Counted from the first letter of the stretch, positions 35,326-45,501 are shown. The stretch is 64,000 nt of DNA from Sphingobacterium sp. CZ-2 (GCF_004526235.1 NZ_CP038159.1:3224001-3288000); one strand, 5' to 3'. Notes: generated from the letters alone by a model not told the origin. A program made the numbers and translations.

Positions 35326-36902
35326 AAGAATTCGCTGTCTTGATCAATCAATTGGATAGTACCAATAAAACCAACCAAAAATTGGAAGCGATATCGCTGT
35401 TCCTAAAAACAGCAGAAAATGCGGATAAATTATGGTTATTGAATCTTTTTGCTGGGAAAAGACCAAGAAGGATAGTAGGAACTAAATTGCTTCGGGAATG
35501 TTTGATTTATAAAACAGGTATATCGGATTGGCTTTTCCAGGAATCATATGCTTCAGTGGGAGATTTAGCAGAAACCATTTCCCTCTTATTGCCACAACCT
35601 TCGACCTATTTAGATTTTTCGTTGAGTGAATGGATGGAAAAAATCCAAGAGCTGTCTGGGAAATCCGATGAAGAGAAAAAGGAATTTGTACTTTGGGCTT
35701 GGGACGGCTTACCACATTTGGAAAGGTTTATTTTCAATAAACTATTGGGCGGAAGCTTTAGAATCGGGGTTTCATCCAAAGGGATGATCAATGCGATTGC
35801 GAAAGAATATAATCTTGATGCCAACGCCGTAGCCCATAGTATTATGGGGAAATGGGATTTTGAGGAATTGGATTTCGATACCTTGATTCAAGGGGGCTAT
35901 TCGGACAGCAACCTCTCCAAACCATATCCATTTTGTCTGGCCTACCCATTGGAGAATTTGGAATCGACCATACTCCAACCTGAAGAATGGTTTGCTGAAA
36001 ATAAATGGGATGGGATCCGTGGACAGATTATTAAGAGAAAAGGAGAAGTATTCATTTGGTCGCGCGGAGAGGAATTAGTAACAGACCAGTTTCCTGAGAT
36101 TGTGGAAGAGGTATTAAAGTGGGAGGACGATTTTGTGTTGGATGGAGAAATAATTGCCTTTGCAGAAGAGCAGGTCCTCAATTTCACTTTTTTGCAGAAA
36201 AGACTGAACAGGAAAAAGTTAACGGAAAAGTTTATTAAAGAGATTCCAGTCAGCATGTATCTCTATGATATTCTGGAATATAAAGATGTTGATTATAGGC
36301 AATTTCCAATGGTTGAGAGACGTAAATTACTAAGGAATTTGTATGAAAAGCAAAAAGACTCTGCTTTTATGTTATCACCGCTGTTAGAATTTTCAAGTCT
36401 AGAAGAATTGGGCGACTTAAGGGAAGCGTCGAGGGATATGAACAGTGAGGGACTGATGTTGAAGGCAAAGAACTCCATCTACCATACCGGCAGGAAAAAA
36501 GGGGATTGGTGGAAATGGAAAGTGGATCTACTCACGATAGATGCTGTATTGATCTATGCCCAAAAAGGAGCAGGAAGAAGGAGTGGCTATTATACCGATT
36601 ATACGTTTGCGGTCCGGGATGGAGACAATCTGGTAAGTATTGCCAAAGCCTATTCTGGATTAACGGACAAGGAAATCCAGGAAGTTAGCCGCTTTGTGAA
36701 TAAGCATGCAATTGAAAAATTCGGTCCAGTACGTACTGTTAAACCAGAATTGGTTTTTGAAATTGCCTTTGAAGGAATTGGTTGGAGTTCCAGGCATAAA
36801 TCTGGTGTAGCCTTACGCTTTCCACGAATACTAAGATGGCGGAAAGATAAAACAGTAACTGATATTGATGAATTGGAAGAAGTAAAAAAAATGATTAAAT
36901 AA
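35322..36902 (+). CDS. ATP-dependent DNA ligase
   Basis: 526 aa. The nucleotidyl-transfer lysine is K228 in ENKWDGIRGQ (KxDG). Motif III (FVLDGEIIAF), motif IIIa (YLYDILEY), motif IV (SEGLMLKAKNSIYHTG) and motif V (WWKWKVDLLTIDAVLIYA) are all present in order. The N-terminal ~200 residues form the DNA-binding domain found in archaeal/eukaryotic-type ligases. This is the PP_1105-type ligase paired with the upstream exonuclease. It is not LigD: no polymerase or phosphoesterase domain is attached. Confidence 0.92.
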   Translation: MKEFAVLINQLDSTNKTNQKLEAISLFLKTAENADKLWLLNLFAGKRPRRIVGTKLLRECLIYKTGISDWLFQESYASVGDLAETISLLLPQPSTYLDFSLSEWMEKIQELSGKSDEEKKEFVLWAWDGLPHLERFIFNKLLGGSFRIGVSSKGMINAIAKEYNLDANAVAHSIMGKWDFEELDFDTLIQGGYSDSNLSKPYPFCLAYPLENLESTILQPEEWFAENKWDGIRGQIIKRKGEVFIWSRGEELVTDQFPEIVEEVLKWEDDFVLDGEIIAFAEEQVLNFTFLQKRLNRKKLTEKFIKEIPVSMYLYDILEYKDVDYRQFPMVERRKLLRNLYEKQKDSAFMLSPLLEFSSLEELGDLREASRDMNSEGLMLKAKNSIYHTGRKKGDWWKWKVDLLTIDAVLIYAQKGAGRRSGYYTDYTFAVRDGDNLVSIAKAYSGLTDKEIQEVSRFVNKHAIEKFGPVRTVKPELVFEIAFEGIGWSSRHKSGVALRFPRILRWRKDKTVTDIDELEEVKKMIK

Positions 36903-36918
36903 TTTAAAATAATATACT

Positions 36919-37149
36919 ATGAGTAATCCTAAAAACAATCCAAAAGTAAATGAAGAACCTGAAAATGTAGATCCAAATGTGCCACCAAAGCAAGAGTATT
37001 TGGATCAATTACAGCAGGATGCCATCAATGCAACTATTGATTTTGATCCTACAGAAGGCGAAAAAATCATTAGACAAGGTTTGCAGGCATGGCCAAATCT
37101 TATTGATGCTGAATTGCAAAGATTCAAACAGCAATTTCAGAAAAAATAA
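36919..37149 (+). CDS. Small acidic protein related to the 19025 gene, unknown function
   Basis: 76 aa, hydrophilic. N-terminal ~25 residues are disordered (proline, asparagine, glutamate). Residues ~28-74 form two or three helices (YLDQLQQDAINATI, EGEKIIRQGLQAWPNL, ELQRFKQQF). The helical part aligns with the C-terminal domain of the protein at 19025-19324: shared pattern Q-A, GE-x-x-I, L-x-x-x-P-x-L and EL-x-x-F. It begins 16 bases after the ligase gene and may be in its operon; it ends at a clear terminator. Confidence 0.65.
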   Translation: MSNPKNNPKVNEEPENVDPNVPPKQEYLDQLQQDAINATIDFDPTEGEKIIRQGLQAWPNLIDAELQRFKQQFQKK

Positions 37150-37153
37150 AGTA

Positions 37154-37181
37154 TTAAAAGCGAAAAGATTTTCGCTTTTAA
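37154..37181 (+). terminator. Hairpin terminator
   Basis: TTAAAAGCGAAAA (37154-37166) and TTTTCGCTTTTAA (37169-37181) form a perfect 13-bp stem followed by a T-rich run, five bases after the stop codon of the small acidic protein. It ends the exonuclease-ligase transcript. Confidence 0.8.
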
Positions 37182-37292
37182 TTTTTACTAAGCATTTAAA
37201 ACTGTAATTTTAAACCAGAAATCATGATGTGGTTTCTATAACCATATAATCCGGACAAATTCAAATTTAATATACTGTTAATATTAGTTAGC

Positions 37293-37300
37293 TAAATTTG
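37293..37300 (+). promoter_or_regulatory. Promoter -7 box of the ECF sigma gene
   Basis: TAAATTTG matches TAnnTTTG and lies 33 bases before the start of the ECF sigma gene. The -33 region is AT-rich without a clear TTTG. Confidence 0.5.
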
Positions 37301-37333
37301 GATTCATTTACTTATTAAAAGCATTCGATCAAC

Positions 37334-37900
37334 ATGACCATACAAAATCAAGTATATATTGATTTGAGGAAAGGCAGTATTCAGGCCTTTCAGGTTGTAT
37401 TTGATGCTTATTCTGCTAATATTTATAACCTATCTTTCCATATTCTGAAAAATAAGGAACAAGCGGAAGAGGTCGTCCAAGAAACTTTTTTGAAGGTCTG
37501 GATGCATCGGGAAGAGTTGGATGATGCCAAGGATTTATGGCCATATATCTATGTGATCGCTAAGAGAATCTGTTATAACCAATTGAGATCCATGAAATAT
37601 GATCTGTTGGCCCAGCAGGAATTGATTAAAAATATGACTGTTTTGGCTGAGGATTCTGCACATCAACTTTCCGAAATCAATAAAATTCTTCAAGAATCTG
37701 TGGATCTATTACCTGAACGCCAAAAACTGGTATGGATCATGAGTAGAGAAGAAGGTAAATCGCATAAAGAAATTGCAGATGAATTAGGTATTTCCCCAAA
37801 TACGGTTAAGAATACGATTGTCCAAACCTTAAAAACCCTTCGTCATACCTTTAAAAAGGCGGATTATTTGTATTTTTTTATTTTTCTGTTTTTCTTATAG
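37334..37900 (+). CDS. ECF-type RNA polymerase sigma factor
   Basis: 188 aa. Region 2 is NIYNLSFHILKNKEQAEEVVQETFLKVW; region 4 is LLPERQKLVWIMSREEGKSHKEIADELGISPNTVKNTIVQTLKTLR. The hydrophobic C-terminal tail (YFFIFLFFL) is odd for a soluble sigma factor but recurs in Bacteroidota members. It is followed by a FecR-type anti-sigma gene and a SusC with an STN domain, the standard surface-signalling trio: substrate binding at SusC releases the sigma factor, which activates the locus. Confidence 0.92.
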   Translation: MTIQNQVYIDLRKGSIQAFQVVFDAYSANIYNLSFHILKNKEQAEEVVQETFLKVWMHREELDDAKDLWPYIYVIAKRICYNQLRSMKYDLLAQQELIKNMTVLAEDSAHQLSEINKILQESVDLLPERQKLVWIMSREEGKSHKEIADELGISPNTVKNTIVQTLKTLRHTFKKADYLYFFIFLFFL

Positions 37901-37947
37901 TCCTATCCGCTTCTTCGTGTGTACATAGTATAGTTAATACTTAAATT

Positions 37948-39114
37948 GTGCATAAGAATCGTTTCGAAGAATTAAATCAAAAATTTTTAAATAATATTAT
38001 TTCCGAGGAGGAACTTCAGGAATATCTTCATTTATTGGAAGAACATGAAGATCTATTCTATCACTCCTTGGATAGCGTTCAACCTATTGACAACCATCAT
38101 GAATTTGATCAACAGCAGGTTTATAAAAATTTGTTGAATCAAGTTGAACTACAATCTTCCCCTAAAACCAAGCGTCTGAACTATAAATGGATTTCCATTG
38201 CTGCTACGTTATTGATTGCATCAGGTATAGGCTTTTATCTATACAGCCTTAAAGATAAATCCTTAACTCATAAAGATATAAATGTATTAGCTAATGTTGA
38301 AAGTAAGGAGGTCTCTAACCCTTTACATGAAAATGCGGCTATATTATTGGCTGATGGGACCGAAGTAGCATTGGAGGATTTATCAGAAAAAGGAATGGAG
38401 CATGATGGGGTGGAGCTTTCCAAAACAGCAGATGATATGATCAAAGTTTCATTCAGCAAGAGTTTAGCACAAGCCAACAAAGCCTTTCACGAATTCAGAA
38501 CAGCAAAAGGTACCAGCTATAATCTTCAACTTCCTGATGGCTCCAAAGTTTTCCTAAACTCAGGTTCGGTTTTTAAAATAAGTGCTGAATTTAACGAAGA
38601 AAACAGGAACAGTGAGCTTTCTGGAGAGGCCTTCTTTGAAGTGGCCCATAATCCTGAAAAACCTTTTTTGGTGAAGACGAAAGATTATCAAGTTAAAGTA
38701 TTAGGAACCCAATTCAATGTGAAAAGTTATCCTACCGCCAAACAATCAAAAACCAGTCTTTTAAAAGGTAGTGTACAAGTGAATTCATCGACCGCAGCGC
38801 TGATGCTAAAACCTGGCGAACAAGCAAATGGACAAGCTGGAAATGGGATTAAAAAAGTGAGAGCAAACTTTCGCGAAGTCCTTGCCTGGCGCGATGGGTA
38901 TTTTAGGTTTCAGAATGCCAGTGTAAGAGAAATCATGAACGACATTATTAATTGGTACGACATCAAAGAGGTTGTTTATGAATTTAACAGTGAGGAACAT
39001 TTTACAGGTTCTATTGTGCGCAGCCGCAGTTTACACGATGTGCTTCATGGAATGGAAAAAATATCGAACCTAAAATTTGAAATTAGAGAAGGGAGGGTGT
39101 TCGTAAGAAAGTAG
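37948..39114 (+). CDS. FecR-type anti-sigma factor
   Basis: 388 aa starting at GTG. The N-terminal ~85 residues are cytoplasmic and bind the sigma factor; one membrane segment (WISIAATLLIASGIGFYLY) crosses at about 90-108. The periplasmic part holds the FecR domain (FRTAKGTSYNLQLPDGSKVF to VKVLGTQFNVKSY) and a C-terminal DUF4974 domain (VREIMNDIINWYDIKEVVYEF) which contacts the STN domain of SusC. Gap of 47 bases to the sigma gene. Confidence 0.92.
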   Translation: MHKNRFEELNQKFLNNIISEEELQEYLHLLEEHEDLFYHSLDSVQPIDNHHEFDQQQVYKNLLNQVELQSSPKTKRLNYKWISIAATLLIASGIGFYLYSLKDKSLTHKDINVLANVESKEVSNPLHENAAILLADGTEVALEDLSEKGMEHDGVELSKTADDMIKVSFSKSLAQANKAFHEFRTAKGTSYNLQLPDGSKVFLNSGSVFKISAEFNEENRNSELSGEAFFEVAHNPEKPFLVKTKDYQVKVLGTQFNVKSYPTAKQSKTSLLKGSVQVNSSTAALMLKPGEQANGQAGNGIKKVRANFREVLAWRDGYFRFQNASVREIMNDIINWYDIKEVVYEFNSEEHFTGSIVRSRSLHDVLHGMEKISNLKFEIREGRVFVRK

Positions 39115-39131
39115 TTGTGAAAGAGAAAGAT

Positions 39132-39155
39132 ACGGAAGGGCGGCCACCCTCCCGT
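39132..39155 (+). terminator. Terminator-like hairpin between anti-sigma and SusC genes
   Basis: ACGGAAGGG (39132-39140) pairs with CCCTCCCGT (39147-39155) with one mismatch around a six-base loop, followed by GTTTTG. It could separate the constitutively expressed sigma/anti-sigma pair from the sigma-driven SusC operon. Confidence 0.5.
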
Positions 39156-39211
39156 GTTTTGCATGGATAAAATCCTTATTAGCAGTAAATTATTTACCCA
39201 ATACTAATCAA

Positions 39212-42200
39212 ATGTATTATTTTTTTACTAGAAATCCCTATTCGACAAAAATAGGACTAAACAAACTTTTGTTAATTATGAAACTGGTTTCGTTGTTGTT
39301 ACTTGGAACCATGCTACATGTGAGTGCTTCGACCTTCGGACAGAAGATCAGCATCCGTGCCAAGCAAGCAACCTTACAGGACATTTTACAGGATATTCAA
39401 AATCAAACGAATTACGATTTTCTTTATAGCAATAACCAAGTCAGCAACCTGAAAAGGATGGACGTTTTTGTGGAAAATAAAGATGTAAAGGAGGTCTTAA
39501 AGAAGGTGTTGACACCAAATGGACTGGTATTTTTCGTGGAGAACAACATGGTACTTATTAAAACACGTACCGAGTTGAGCAATAATCCAGAATCGATTCA
39601 ACGAGTTATCGAAGGCTATGTCAAGGATGAACAGGGCCAACCCATTACTGGGGCATCGGTATCTTTATTGAACAGTAACCTGGCAACAGCCACCGATGAT
39701 AAGGGGTATTTCCGATTAAGCAGTCCAACTGCATCTGCATCTGTGGTTATCACTGCGATGGGTTATGAAAGCCAGACCATCGAAGTTTCCGGAACTTCGG
39801 CCATCAATATTGTGTTAAAGGAATCCGTTAGTGGTTTAGATGAGGTCGTTGTAGTTGGTTATGGTATCCAAAAGAAAGCAAACTTAACAGGAGCAGTCTC
39901 TCAGATCAATGCCGAGGATATTGCCCTTCGTCCTGAAGCTAATATTGCAACTACCCTACAAGGTTTAATGCCTGGTTTGAACATACAGATGAATAATGGT
40001 GATCCATCTACGACACCTGATATCAATGTTCGTGGATTTAACTCCATCAATGGTGGAAATCCATTGGTTTTAATCGATGGAATTGAAGGGAATATCACCC
40101 GCGTAAACCCGAACGATATCGAGAGTGTTACGGTACTTAAAGATGCCTCTTCTGCCTCTATTTATGGAGCTCGTGGCGCATTCGGGGTTATTTTGATCAC
40201 TACCAAAACCGGAAAGGCAGGAACAACTTCTGTGACCTATACCAATAACTTTGGATGGACTTCACCGACTGCACGAACAGATTATATTTCCGATCCCTAT
40301 GTGTATGGAAAGACAGTAGATGCTGCCCTTTTTGGCTACAACGGTTCTTCCTATACCAATTACAATGAAATGGATTGGGAGACGATCAAAATGGTGGCGA
40401 ATGGAGAAATTGAACCTTTCCATGAACTACAGGCCGATGGATCCTATAAATTCTTCCATAAATCCAATTGGTGGGATCACATGTTCAAAAAGCAGCAGGC
40501 ATCGAACTTCCATAATATTGCTATTTCAGGTGGTACAGAAAAGCTGAAAGGCTATCTTTCTGGTCGGATTTTCGAACGAGAAAGCATCAATAACATAAAT
40601 AGCGATGCCAATATGGATCGCCAGAACCTAAAGGCGAACTTAGTATTTACGCCAAACTCTTGGTTGGAAATCTCCAATAATATCCAATTCATCAATGAAA
40701 AGGACAAGGACTATGGTGGGTATTCCAATGGTTTTGGAGGTTTATGGAGCACGACTACCTGGTATAACCTAATGGCTTTTTATCCGATCATGGTGGATGG
40801 TGTTCCGACCGATATTGGTACAGGTACTGGTGGACAAGGGGGGAATGCCGGACTACATTCTGGTAAGACCTGGCGATTGTTCAATAATGAGGAGTTTACC
40901 AATACCTTTCGAGTGGTTGCTAAACCTTTGGAAGGCCTACAGATCAACTTCGATTATAGCAATAGGATTGAAAACACAGCGCGTAGTTTCCGCTTAAATC
41001 CATTTAATTATTTAGCTGGAAACAGATTGGATTTCCGTACGGTAGGATTGAATCGATTAACGGAATATAGATGGAAAGACAAGTACAACGCACTCAACTT
41101 ATTTGCCACCTATAATAAGACTTTTGCGGAAAAACATAACCTGAAATTGTTGGCTGGTTTTAATCAGGAGCAATTCGACCGTGACCGTGTGGCCACTACA
41201 GCTGATGATCTGTTGATCGAAGACTTATCCAACTTATCCTTAGCAACCGTGATGAACAATATTTCTGGTTCGGCTACAAATTGGGCTATACAAGGATATT
41301 TTGGCCGTTTGAACTATGATTTCGATAATAAATATTTACTGGAAGTCAATGCTCGATATGATGGTTCCTCCCGTTTTCCTCCGGATAGTCGTTGGGGATT
41401 ATTTCCTTCGGTATCTGTAGGTTGGCAAGTGGACAGGGAGTCGTTCTGGGAGCCTGTTCGCCCTTATGTATCCTCCTTAAAATTCAGAAGTTCTTATGGT
41501 ATGTTAGGAAACCAAACCGTTGATGTAAATACCTTCAAAGAATTGATGAATGTAGGAACTTCGGAATGGTTAAACAACGGCGAACGCTTGATTTTTGCTT
41601 CTGTACCAGGGCCATTACCTAACGTGGTGACTTGGGAGACAACAAAGAGCTTTAACATTGGAGCCGACTTAGGTTTCCTGAACAATAAATTATTGCTGAA
41701 CTTGGATTGGTACCGGAAAAATGTGGAAGGCATGTATCTTCCAGGAGAACCTTTACCGGCAGTTTTTGGAGCCAATGAGCCTAAGGAAAATTATGCTTCC
41801 TTGCGAAATGATGGTTATGAAATAGCTGTTACTTATCAAGATAAATTTGATTTAGCAGGAAGTCCATTGCAATTTAATGTGACCGCCAATGTAAGTAATT
41901 TCAAAGGCATCATAACCCGATACAATAACCCGAATGGTTTATTGAGCTCATACAATGAGGGTGAGCGTTTGGGTGATATCTGGGGTTACCGTATTGCTGG
42001 TCAATTCCAAACGGATGAAGAAGCATTAGCTTACCAAAATTCATTTACAAACCCAGGAAACAGCCTGTCGCAAGTTTATAATGATATCCTGAATGTAATG
42101 CAGAATAGCGAATGGAATCATTTACGTGCTGGGGATATCAAATACCTTGACCTTAATGGTGATGGAAAAATCAATAAAGATCAGAATACACTTGCTGACC

Positions 42201-42781
42201 ATGGTGATTTGGAACGCATCGGGAATTCCATGCCTAAATTTCCATTTGGATTGAATTTAGGTATGCGCTGGAAAAGTATCGATATGGGAGTAGCCTTAGC
42301 AGGAGTAGGTAGCCAAGACTGGTATCCAACCGGAGACCTGTACTGGGGACCTTATCAACGTCCATACCTTTCCTTTATCCGTAAGGATCTGGTAGATAAT
42401 GCTTGGCGCCCTGATAAAACCGAGAACACCTATCCACAGATCTATCGTGGTTATTCATCCCTGCAATCTGGCCGATCATTATATGAATTGAACGATTATT
42501 ATTTAACGAATGTTGGTTTTTTAAGGGTTAAAAACCTGAGTTTGGGATATACTTTCCCACAAGCTTGGACTCAAAAAGCAAAAGTGGACAAATTTAGGGT
42601 CTTCTTTAGCGGTGAAAACTTATTTACCTGGAGTTTCGGCGGTTTGACCAAATACTTGGATCCAGAGCAAGCAGGTTCTACGGTGGATTATTCTTCGCCG
42701 GCAACGGCAGATGACCGTGGTGATCTGCGTTCCTATCCGATGGGAAAAACGGTTTCTTTTGGTGTCATGTTAACCCTTTAA
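39212..42781 (+). CDS. SusC/RagA-like TonB-dependent receptor with STN signalling domain
   Basis: 1189 aa. After the signal peptide (VSLLLLGTMLHVSASTFGQ, end near residue 44) comes an STN/secretin-like domain (about 45-120, SIRAKQATLQDILQDIQNQT), which senses transport and talks to FecR. Then a carboxypeptidase-like domain (IEGYVKDEQGQPITGASVS), the plug (VVVVGYGIQKKANLTGAVSQ; IRGFNSIN-type region; [21 protein letters not shown]) and a full barrel ending VSFGVMLTL. Start codon choice between 39212 and the ATG at about 39278 is open. It heads a six-gene operon. Confidence 0.93.
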   Translation: MYYFFTRNPYSTKIGLNKLLLIMKLVSLLLLGTMLHVSASTFGQKISIRAKQATLQDILQDIQNQTNYDFLYSNNQVSNLKRMDVFVENKDVKEVLKKVLTPNGLVFFVENNMVLIKTRTELSNNPESIQRVIEGYVKDEQGQPITGASVSLLNSNLATATDDKGYFRLSSPTASASVVITAMGYESQTIEVSGTSAINIVLKESVSGLDEVVVVGYGIQKKANLTGAVSQINAEDIALRPEANIATTLQGLMPGLNIQMNNGDPSTTPDINVRGFNSINGGNPLVLIDGIEGNITRVNPNDIESVTVLKDASSASIYGARGAFGVILITTKTGKAGTTSVTYTNNFGWTSPTARTDYISDPYVYGKTVDAALFGYNGSSYTNYNEMDWETIKMVANGEIEPFHELQADGSYKFFHKSNWWDHMFKKQQASNFHNIAISGGTEKLKGYLSGRIFERESINNINSDANMDRQNLKANLVFTPNSWLEISNNIQFINEKDKDYGGYSNGFGGLWSTTTWYNLMAFYPIMVDGVPTDIGTGTGGQGGNAGLHSGKTWRLFNNEEFTNTFRVVAKPLEGLQINFDYSNRIENTARSFRLNPFNYLAGNRLDFRTVGLNRLTEYRWKDKYNALNLFATYNKTFAEKHNLKLLAGFNQEQFDRDRVATTADDLLIEDLSNLSLATVMNNISGSATNWAIQGYFGRLNYDFDNKYLLEVNARYDGSSRFPPDSRWGLFPSVSVGWQVDRESFWEPVRPYVSSLKFRSSYGMLGNQTVDVNTFKELMNVGTSEWLNNGERLIFASVPGPLPNVVTWETTKSFNIGADLGFLNNKLLLNLDWYRKNVEGMYLPGEPLPAVFGANEPKENYASLRNDGYEIAVTYQDKFDLAGSPLQFNVTANVSNFKGIITRYNNPNGLLSSYNEGERLGDIWGYRIAGQFQTDEEALAYQNSFTNPGNSLSQVYNDILNVMQNSEWNHLRAGDIKYLDLNGDGKINKDQNTLADHGDLERIGNSMPKFPFGLNLGMRWKSIDMGVALAGVGSQDWYPTGDLYWGPYQRPYLSFIRKDLVDNAWRPDKTENTYPQIYRGYSSLQSGRSLYELNDYYLTNVGFLRVKNLSLGYTFPQAWTQKAKVDKFRVFFSGENLFTWSFGGLTKYLDPEQAGSTVDYSSPATADDRGDLRSYPMGKTVSFGVMLTL

Positions 42782-42793
42782 GCTGAAAACATC

Positions 42794-44563
42794 ATGAAAA
42801 AAATGACGATAAAATATTATATATATGCTGCTGCAAGTGTTTTCTTGCTGGGATCCTGTAATAAGGATTTCCTTGAGCGGCCATCTGAGGATCAGGTAGA
42901 AGCTCCATATTTCTTCAATACGCCTAAGGACCTGGAAGTGGCGACCAATGATTTTTATACCATGTTGGCAACGACATCCGTTTATGCGGAAGATGCCAAT
43001 TCGGACAACTTAATGCCTTTGAACCCTGCTGATAAAATAAAAGGGAATAGGATCGTTCCGGTTGCCAGTGGGAGTGGTGGTTGGTCTTGGGGGAATCTTC
43101 GTAAGATAAATTATTTTTTGGAGAACTTTCATAAAGTAGCCGATGAGGATGCCAAAGCTAGGTATGCTGGGATTGCCCGCTTTTTTAGAGCCTACTTTTA
43201 TTACGACAAAGTGAAGACCTTTGGTGATGTGCCTTGGTACGGAAAAGTCTTATCTGCAAAAGATCCAGATCTTTTCAAAGGAAGGGATTCCCGTTTTTTG
43301 GTCATGGACTCCATCATGGCAGATTTGGACTATGCTATTGAGCATATTCCCGCAGAGAAACAGGTAAATTTAGTAACCAAGTATACCGCGATGTTATTGA
43401 AATCACGGGTTGCTTTATTTGAAGGGACCTTCCGGAAATATCATAAACTGGAAGGTGCTGATAAATTCCTGAACGAAGCGGTTGAAGCCTCCCAGATGCT
43501 GATCAATTCAGCGGCTTATACCTTATATTCGGATGGAGGTGCAGCCGCGGCCTACCGAAATCTATTTGCCCGCGATAAACAGGACGCCATAGAAACCATC
43601 TTGGCCGTCGATTATGAATTGGGCCTTAAGGTGCATAGTACAGCTTATAATTTTACATCTGCTACTTCAGGCTCTTATGGATTGATGAAGGATGTGGTGA
43701 ATAGCTACCTGATGAATGATGGTTCCCGTTTTACAGATAAGGCCAATTATCAGACCTATTCCTATTTTCAGGAGATGCAGAACAGAGATCCAAGGTTGAC
43801 ACAGACGACCGCAGGTCCAGATTTTAGGGTAAATGGGGAATCTAAGAACGAACCAGTCACCTTGAATATCACAACTACAGGTTACCGCTTGATCAAAGCA
43901 CTTCCCAATAGAGCCCAATGGGCAACCGGAGCCTCTGTATTTGATATCATCATCTTCCGTTTTGCGGAGGCATTATTGGTCAATGCAGAAGCGAAAGCAG
44001 AACTTGGAACATTAACCCAAGCGGATTTGGACAATACCATCAATAGATTAAGAGCTAGGGTGGGTATGCCTAATTTGAATTTGGCTCAAGCAAACGCCAA
44101 TCCCGATCCTTATTTGGCAGAAATGTATCCGAATGTAGAAAATACAGCCAACAAAGGGGTAATTCTTGAAATCAGAAGAGAAAGAAGGATAGAATTGTTC
44201 AATGAAGGTTTGCGTTGGGATGATTTGATGCGTTGGAAGGAAGGTAAAAAAGTAACCAAGCCAATGGTCGGAGTTTATTTCTCCGGATTAGGAAGTCATG
44301 ATTTTACGGGCGATGCAGTTCCAGATGTGTTTTTGCACACAGGAAGTACTTCGGGTGCTCCTTCATCCATCACGTCCTTTATCAATGTGAACCAAAGAAC
44401 TTTAAGGAATCCATTGACCGGACAACAGAATTCGACATCCGGAAATTTAGATCCATTCCCACAAGGGGGAGTTTTCGATGAAGAAAGGGATTACTTTGCG
44501 CCATTGCCTTCAGAGGATTTGATTTTGAATAAAAACCTAGTGCAAAACCCAGGATGGAAGTAA
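42794..44563 (+). CDS. RagB/SusD family outer-membrane lipoprotein
   Basis: 589 aa. Lipobox LLGSC and the SusD opening CNKDFLERPSEDQVEAPYF; helical repeats (KARYAGIARFFRAYFYYDKV, TKYTAMLLKSRVALFEGT) and the signature IRRERRIELFNEGLRWDDLMRWK near the C-terminus. It captures substrate for the SusC encoded 12 bases upstream. The next gene starts one base after its stop. The ligand cannot be deduced from sequence. Confidence 0.92.
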   Translation: MKKMTIKYYIYAAASVFLLGSCNKDFLERPSEDQVEAPYFFNTPKDLEVATNDFYTMLATTSVYAEDANSDNLMPLNPADKIKGNRIVPVASGSGGWSWGNLRKINYFLENFHKVADEDAKARYAGIARFFRAYFYYDKVKTFGDVPWYGKVLSAKDPDLFKGRDSRFLVMDSIMADLDYAIEHIPAEKQVNLVTKYTAMLLKSRVALFEGTFRKYHKLEGADKFLNEAVEASQMLINSAAYTLYSDGGAAAAYRNLFARDKQDAIETILAVDYELGLKVHSTAYNFTSATSGSYGLMKDVVNSYLMNDGSRFTDKANYQTYSYFQEMQNRDPRLTQTTAGPDFRVNGESKNEPVTLNITTTGYRLIKALPNRAQWATGASVFDIIIFRFAEALLVNAEAKAELGTLTQADLDNTINRLRARVGMPNLNLAQANANPDPYLAEMYPNVENTANKGVILEIRRERRIELFNEGLRWDDLMRWKEGKKVTKPMVGVYFSGLGSHDFTGDAVPDVFLHTGSTSGAPSSITSFINVNQRTLRNPLTGQQNSTSGNLDPFPQGGVFDEERDYFAPLPSEDLILNKNLVQNPGWK

Positions 44564-44564
44564 T

Positions 44565-45497
44565 ATGAAAAAGATAAGCTATTTATTCGTTTTATTTCTT
44601 GGTCTTTCTGTCTTTTTTGGCAAGGTAGAAGCTAAAACTCCCAAATTTCCAATTGGTTATGCCTTGGATTTCCAAAAAATTACTGATGAAAAGATGCAGT
44701 ACATCAAGAGTTTGGGAATCAATTACATTGAACTGGCCGGTATTGGAGCCATGTTGGATAAAAATCTACAATCTACCGAAGTAGCAAGCTCTTGGGCAAG
44801 TAGAATGAAGGAGGTGGCGGCTATCCTGAAACGAAACAAGGTAAAGGTCTGGTCTATCCACATGCCCTTCAGTGTGCATTTAGACATTTCCCGATTAGAT
44901 GAAGAAGGTAGATTACGGGTTATGGAAGCGCAAAAGAATGTACTTCAGGTTTTAAAACCTGTAAGAGCAAAGATTATCCTATTCCATCCTTCTTTTTATT
45001 TGGGACTGAATGAACGTAGCGAACGAAAAGCCCAACTTCAGAAATCAGTAGTTTACTTAAATAAAGAAGTAAAAGCTATCCGTTCAAACATGGTGGTAGA
45101 GAACATGTTGGGTCCTTCATTAACTGTCAATGGGAGAGAACGTCCTTTGATGCGTACCGTGGAGGAATGTTTGGAGATTTTTCAAGGCTTTCCCAAAGAT
45201 GTAGGCTTAGCAGTTGATTTTTGTCATATTGCTGAACCTCAACATTTATTGGCAGCCTTTGGATCTCGGGTAAAGACCCTGCATGTTTCAAATGGTGACG
45301 GCACAGCAGAACACCATTATTTACCTTGTGATAACAGAGGGAAAAATGACTGGAACAGCATTTTTGCCACCCTGGAAAAGATCAAGTATAAAGGAGTGTA
45401 TATGCACGAATGCAAATACAATGATGAAAAGGAAATTGTAGATTGCTACCAGCACCTTTGGGATGCTTATCAAAAGATTTTAACTATTAAAAAGTGA
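44565..45497 (+). CDS. Periplasmic sugar-phosphate isomerase/epimerase-like TIM-barrel protein
   Basis: 310 aa with a signal peptide (LFLGLSVFFGKVEA) and a xylose-isomerase-like TIM barrel. Putative metal ligands are visible in order: the Glu in VVENML, the Asp/His in AVDFCHI, the His in TLHVSNGDG and the Glu in YMHECKY. Export is notable because most members are cytoplasmic, so it acts on an imported glycan before transfer across the inner membrane. It is fused by tight spacing to SusD (1 base) and to the next gene (4 bases). Confidence 0.82.
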   Translation: MKKISYLFVLFLGLSVFFGKVEAKTPKFPIGYALDFQKITDEKMQYIKSLGINYIELAGIGAMLDKNLQSTEVASSWASRMKEVAAILKRNKVKVWSIHMPFSVHLDISRLDEEGRLRVMEAQKNVLQVLKPVRAKIILFHPSFYLGLNERSERKAQLQKSVVYLNKEVKAIRSNMVVENMLGPSLTVNGRERPLMRTVEECLEIFQGFPKDVGLAVDFCHIAEPQHLLAAFGSRVKTLHVSNGDGTAEHHYLPCDNRGKNDWNSIFATLEKIKYKGVYMHECKYNDEKEIVDCYQHLWDAYQKILTIKK

Positions 45498-45501
45498 TAT
45501 A

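Noticed and set aside
34324..36902. LigD-type NHEJ operon with Ku
   Set aside because: The ligase has no polymerase or phosphoesterase domain and no ku gene is adjacent; it is the exonuclease-paired ligase type.
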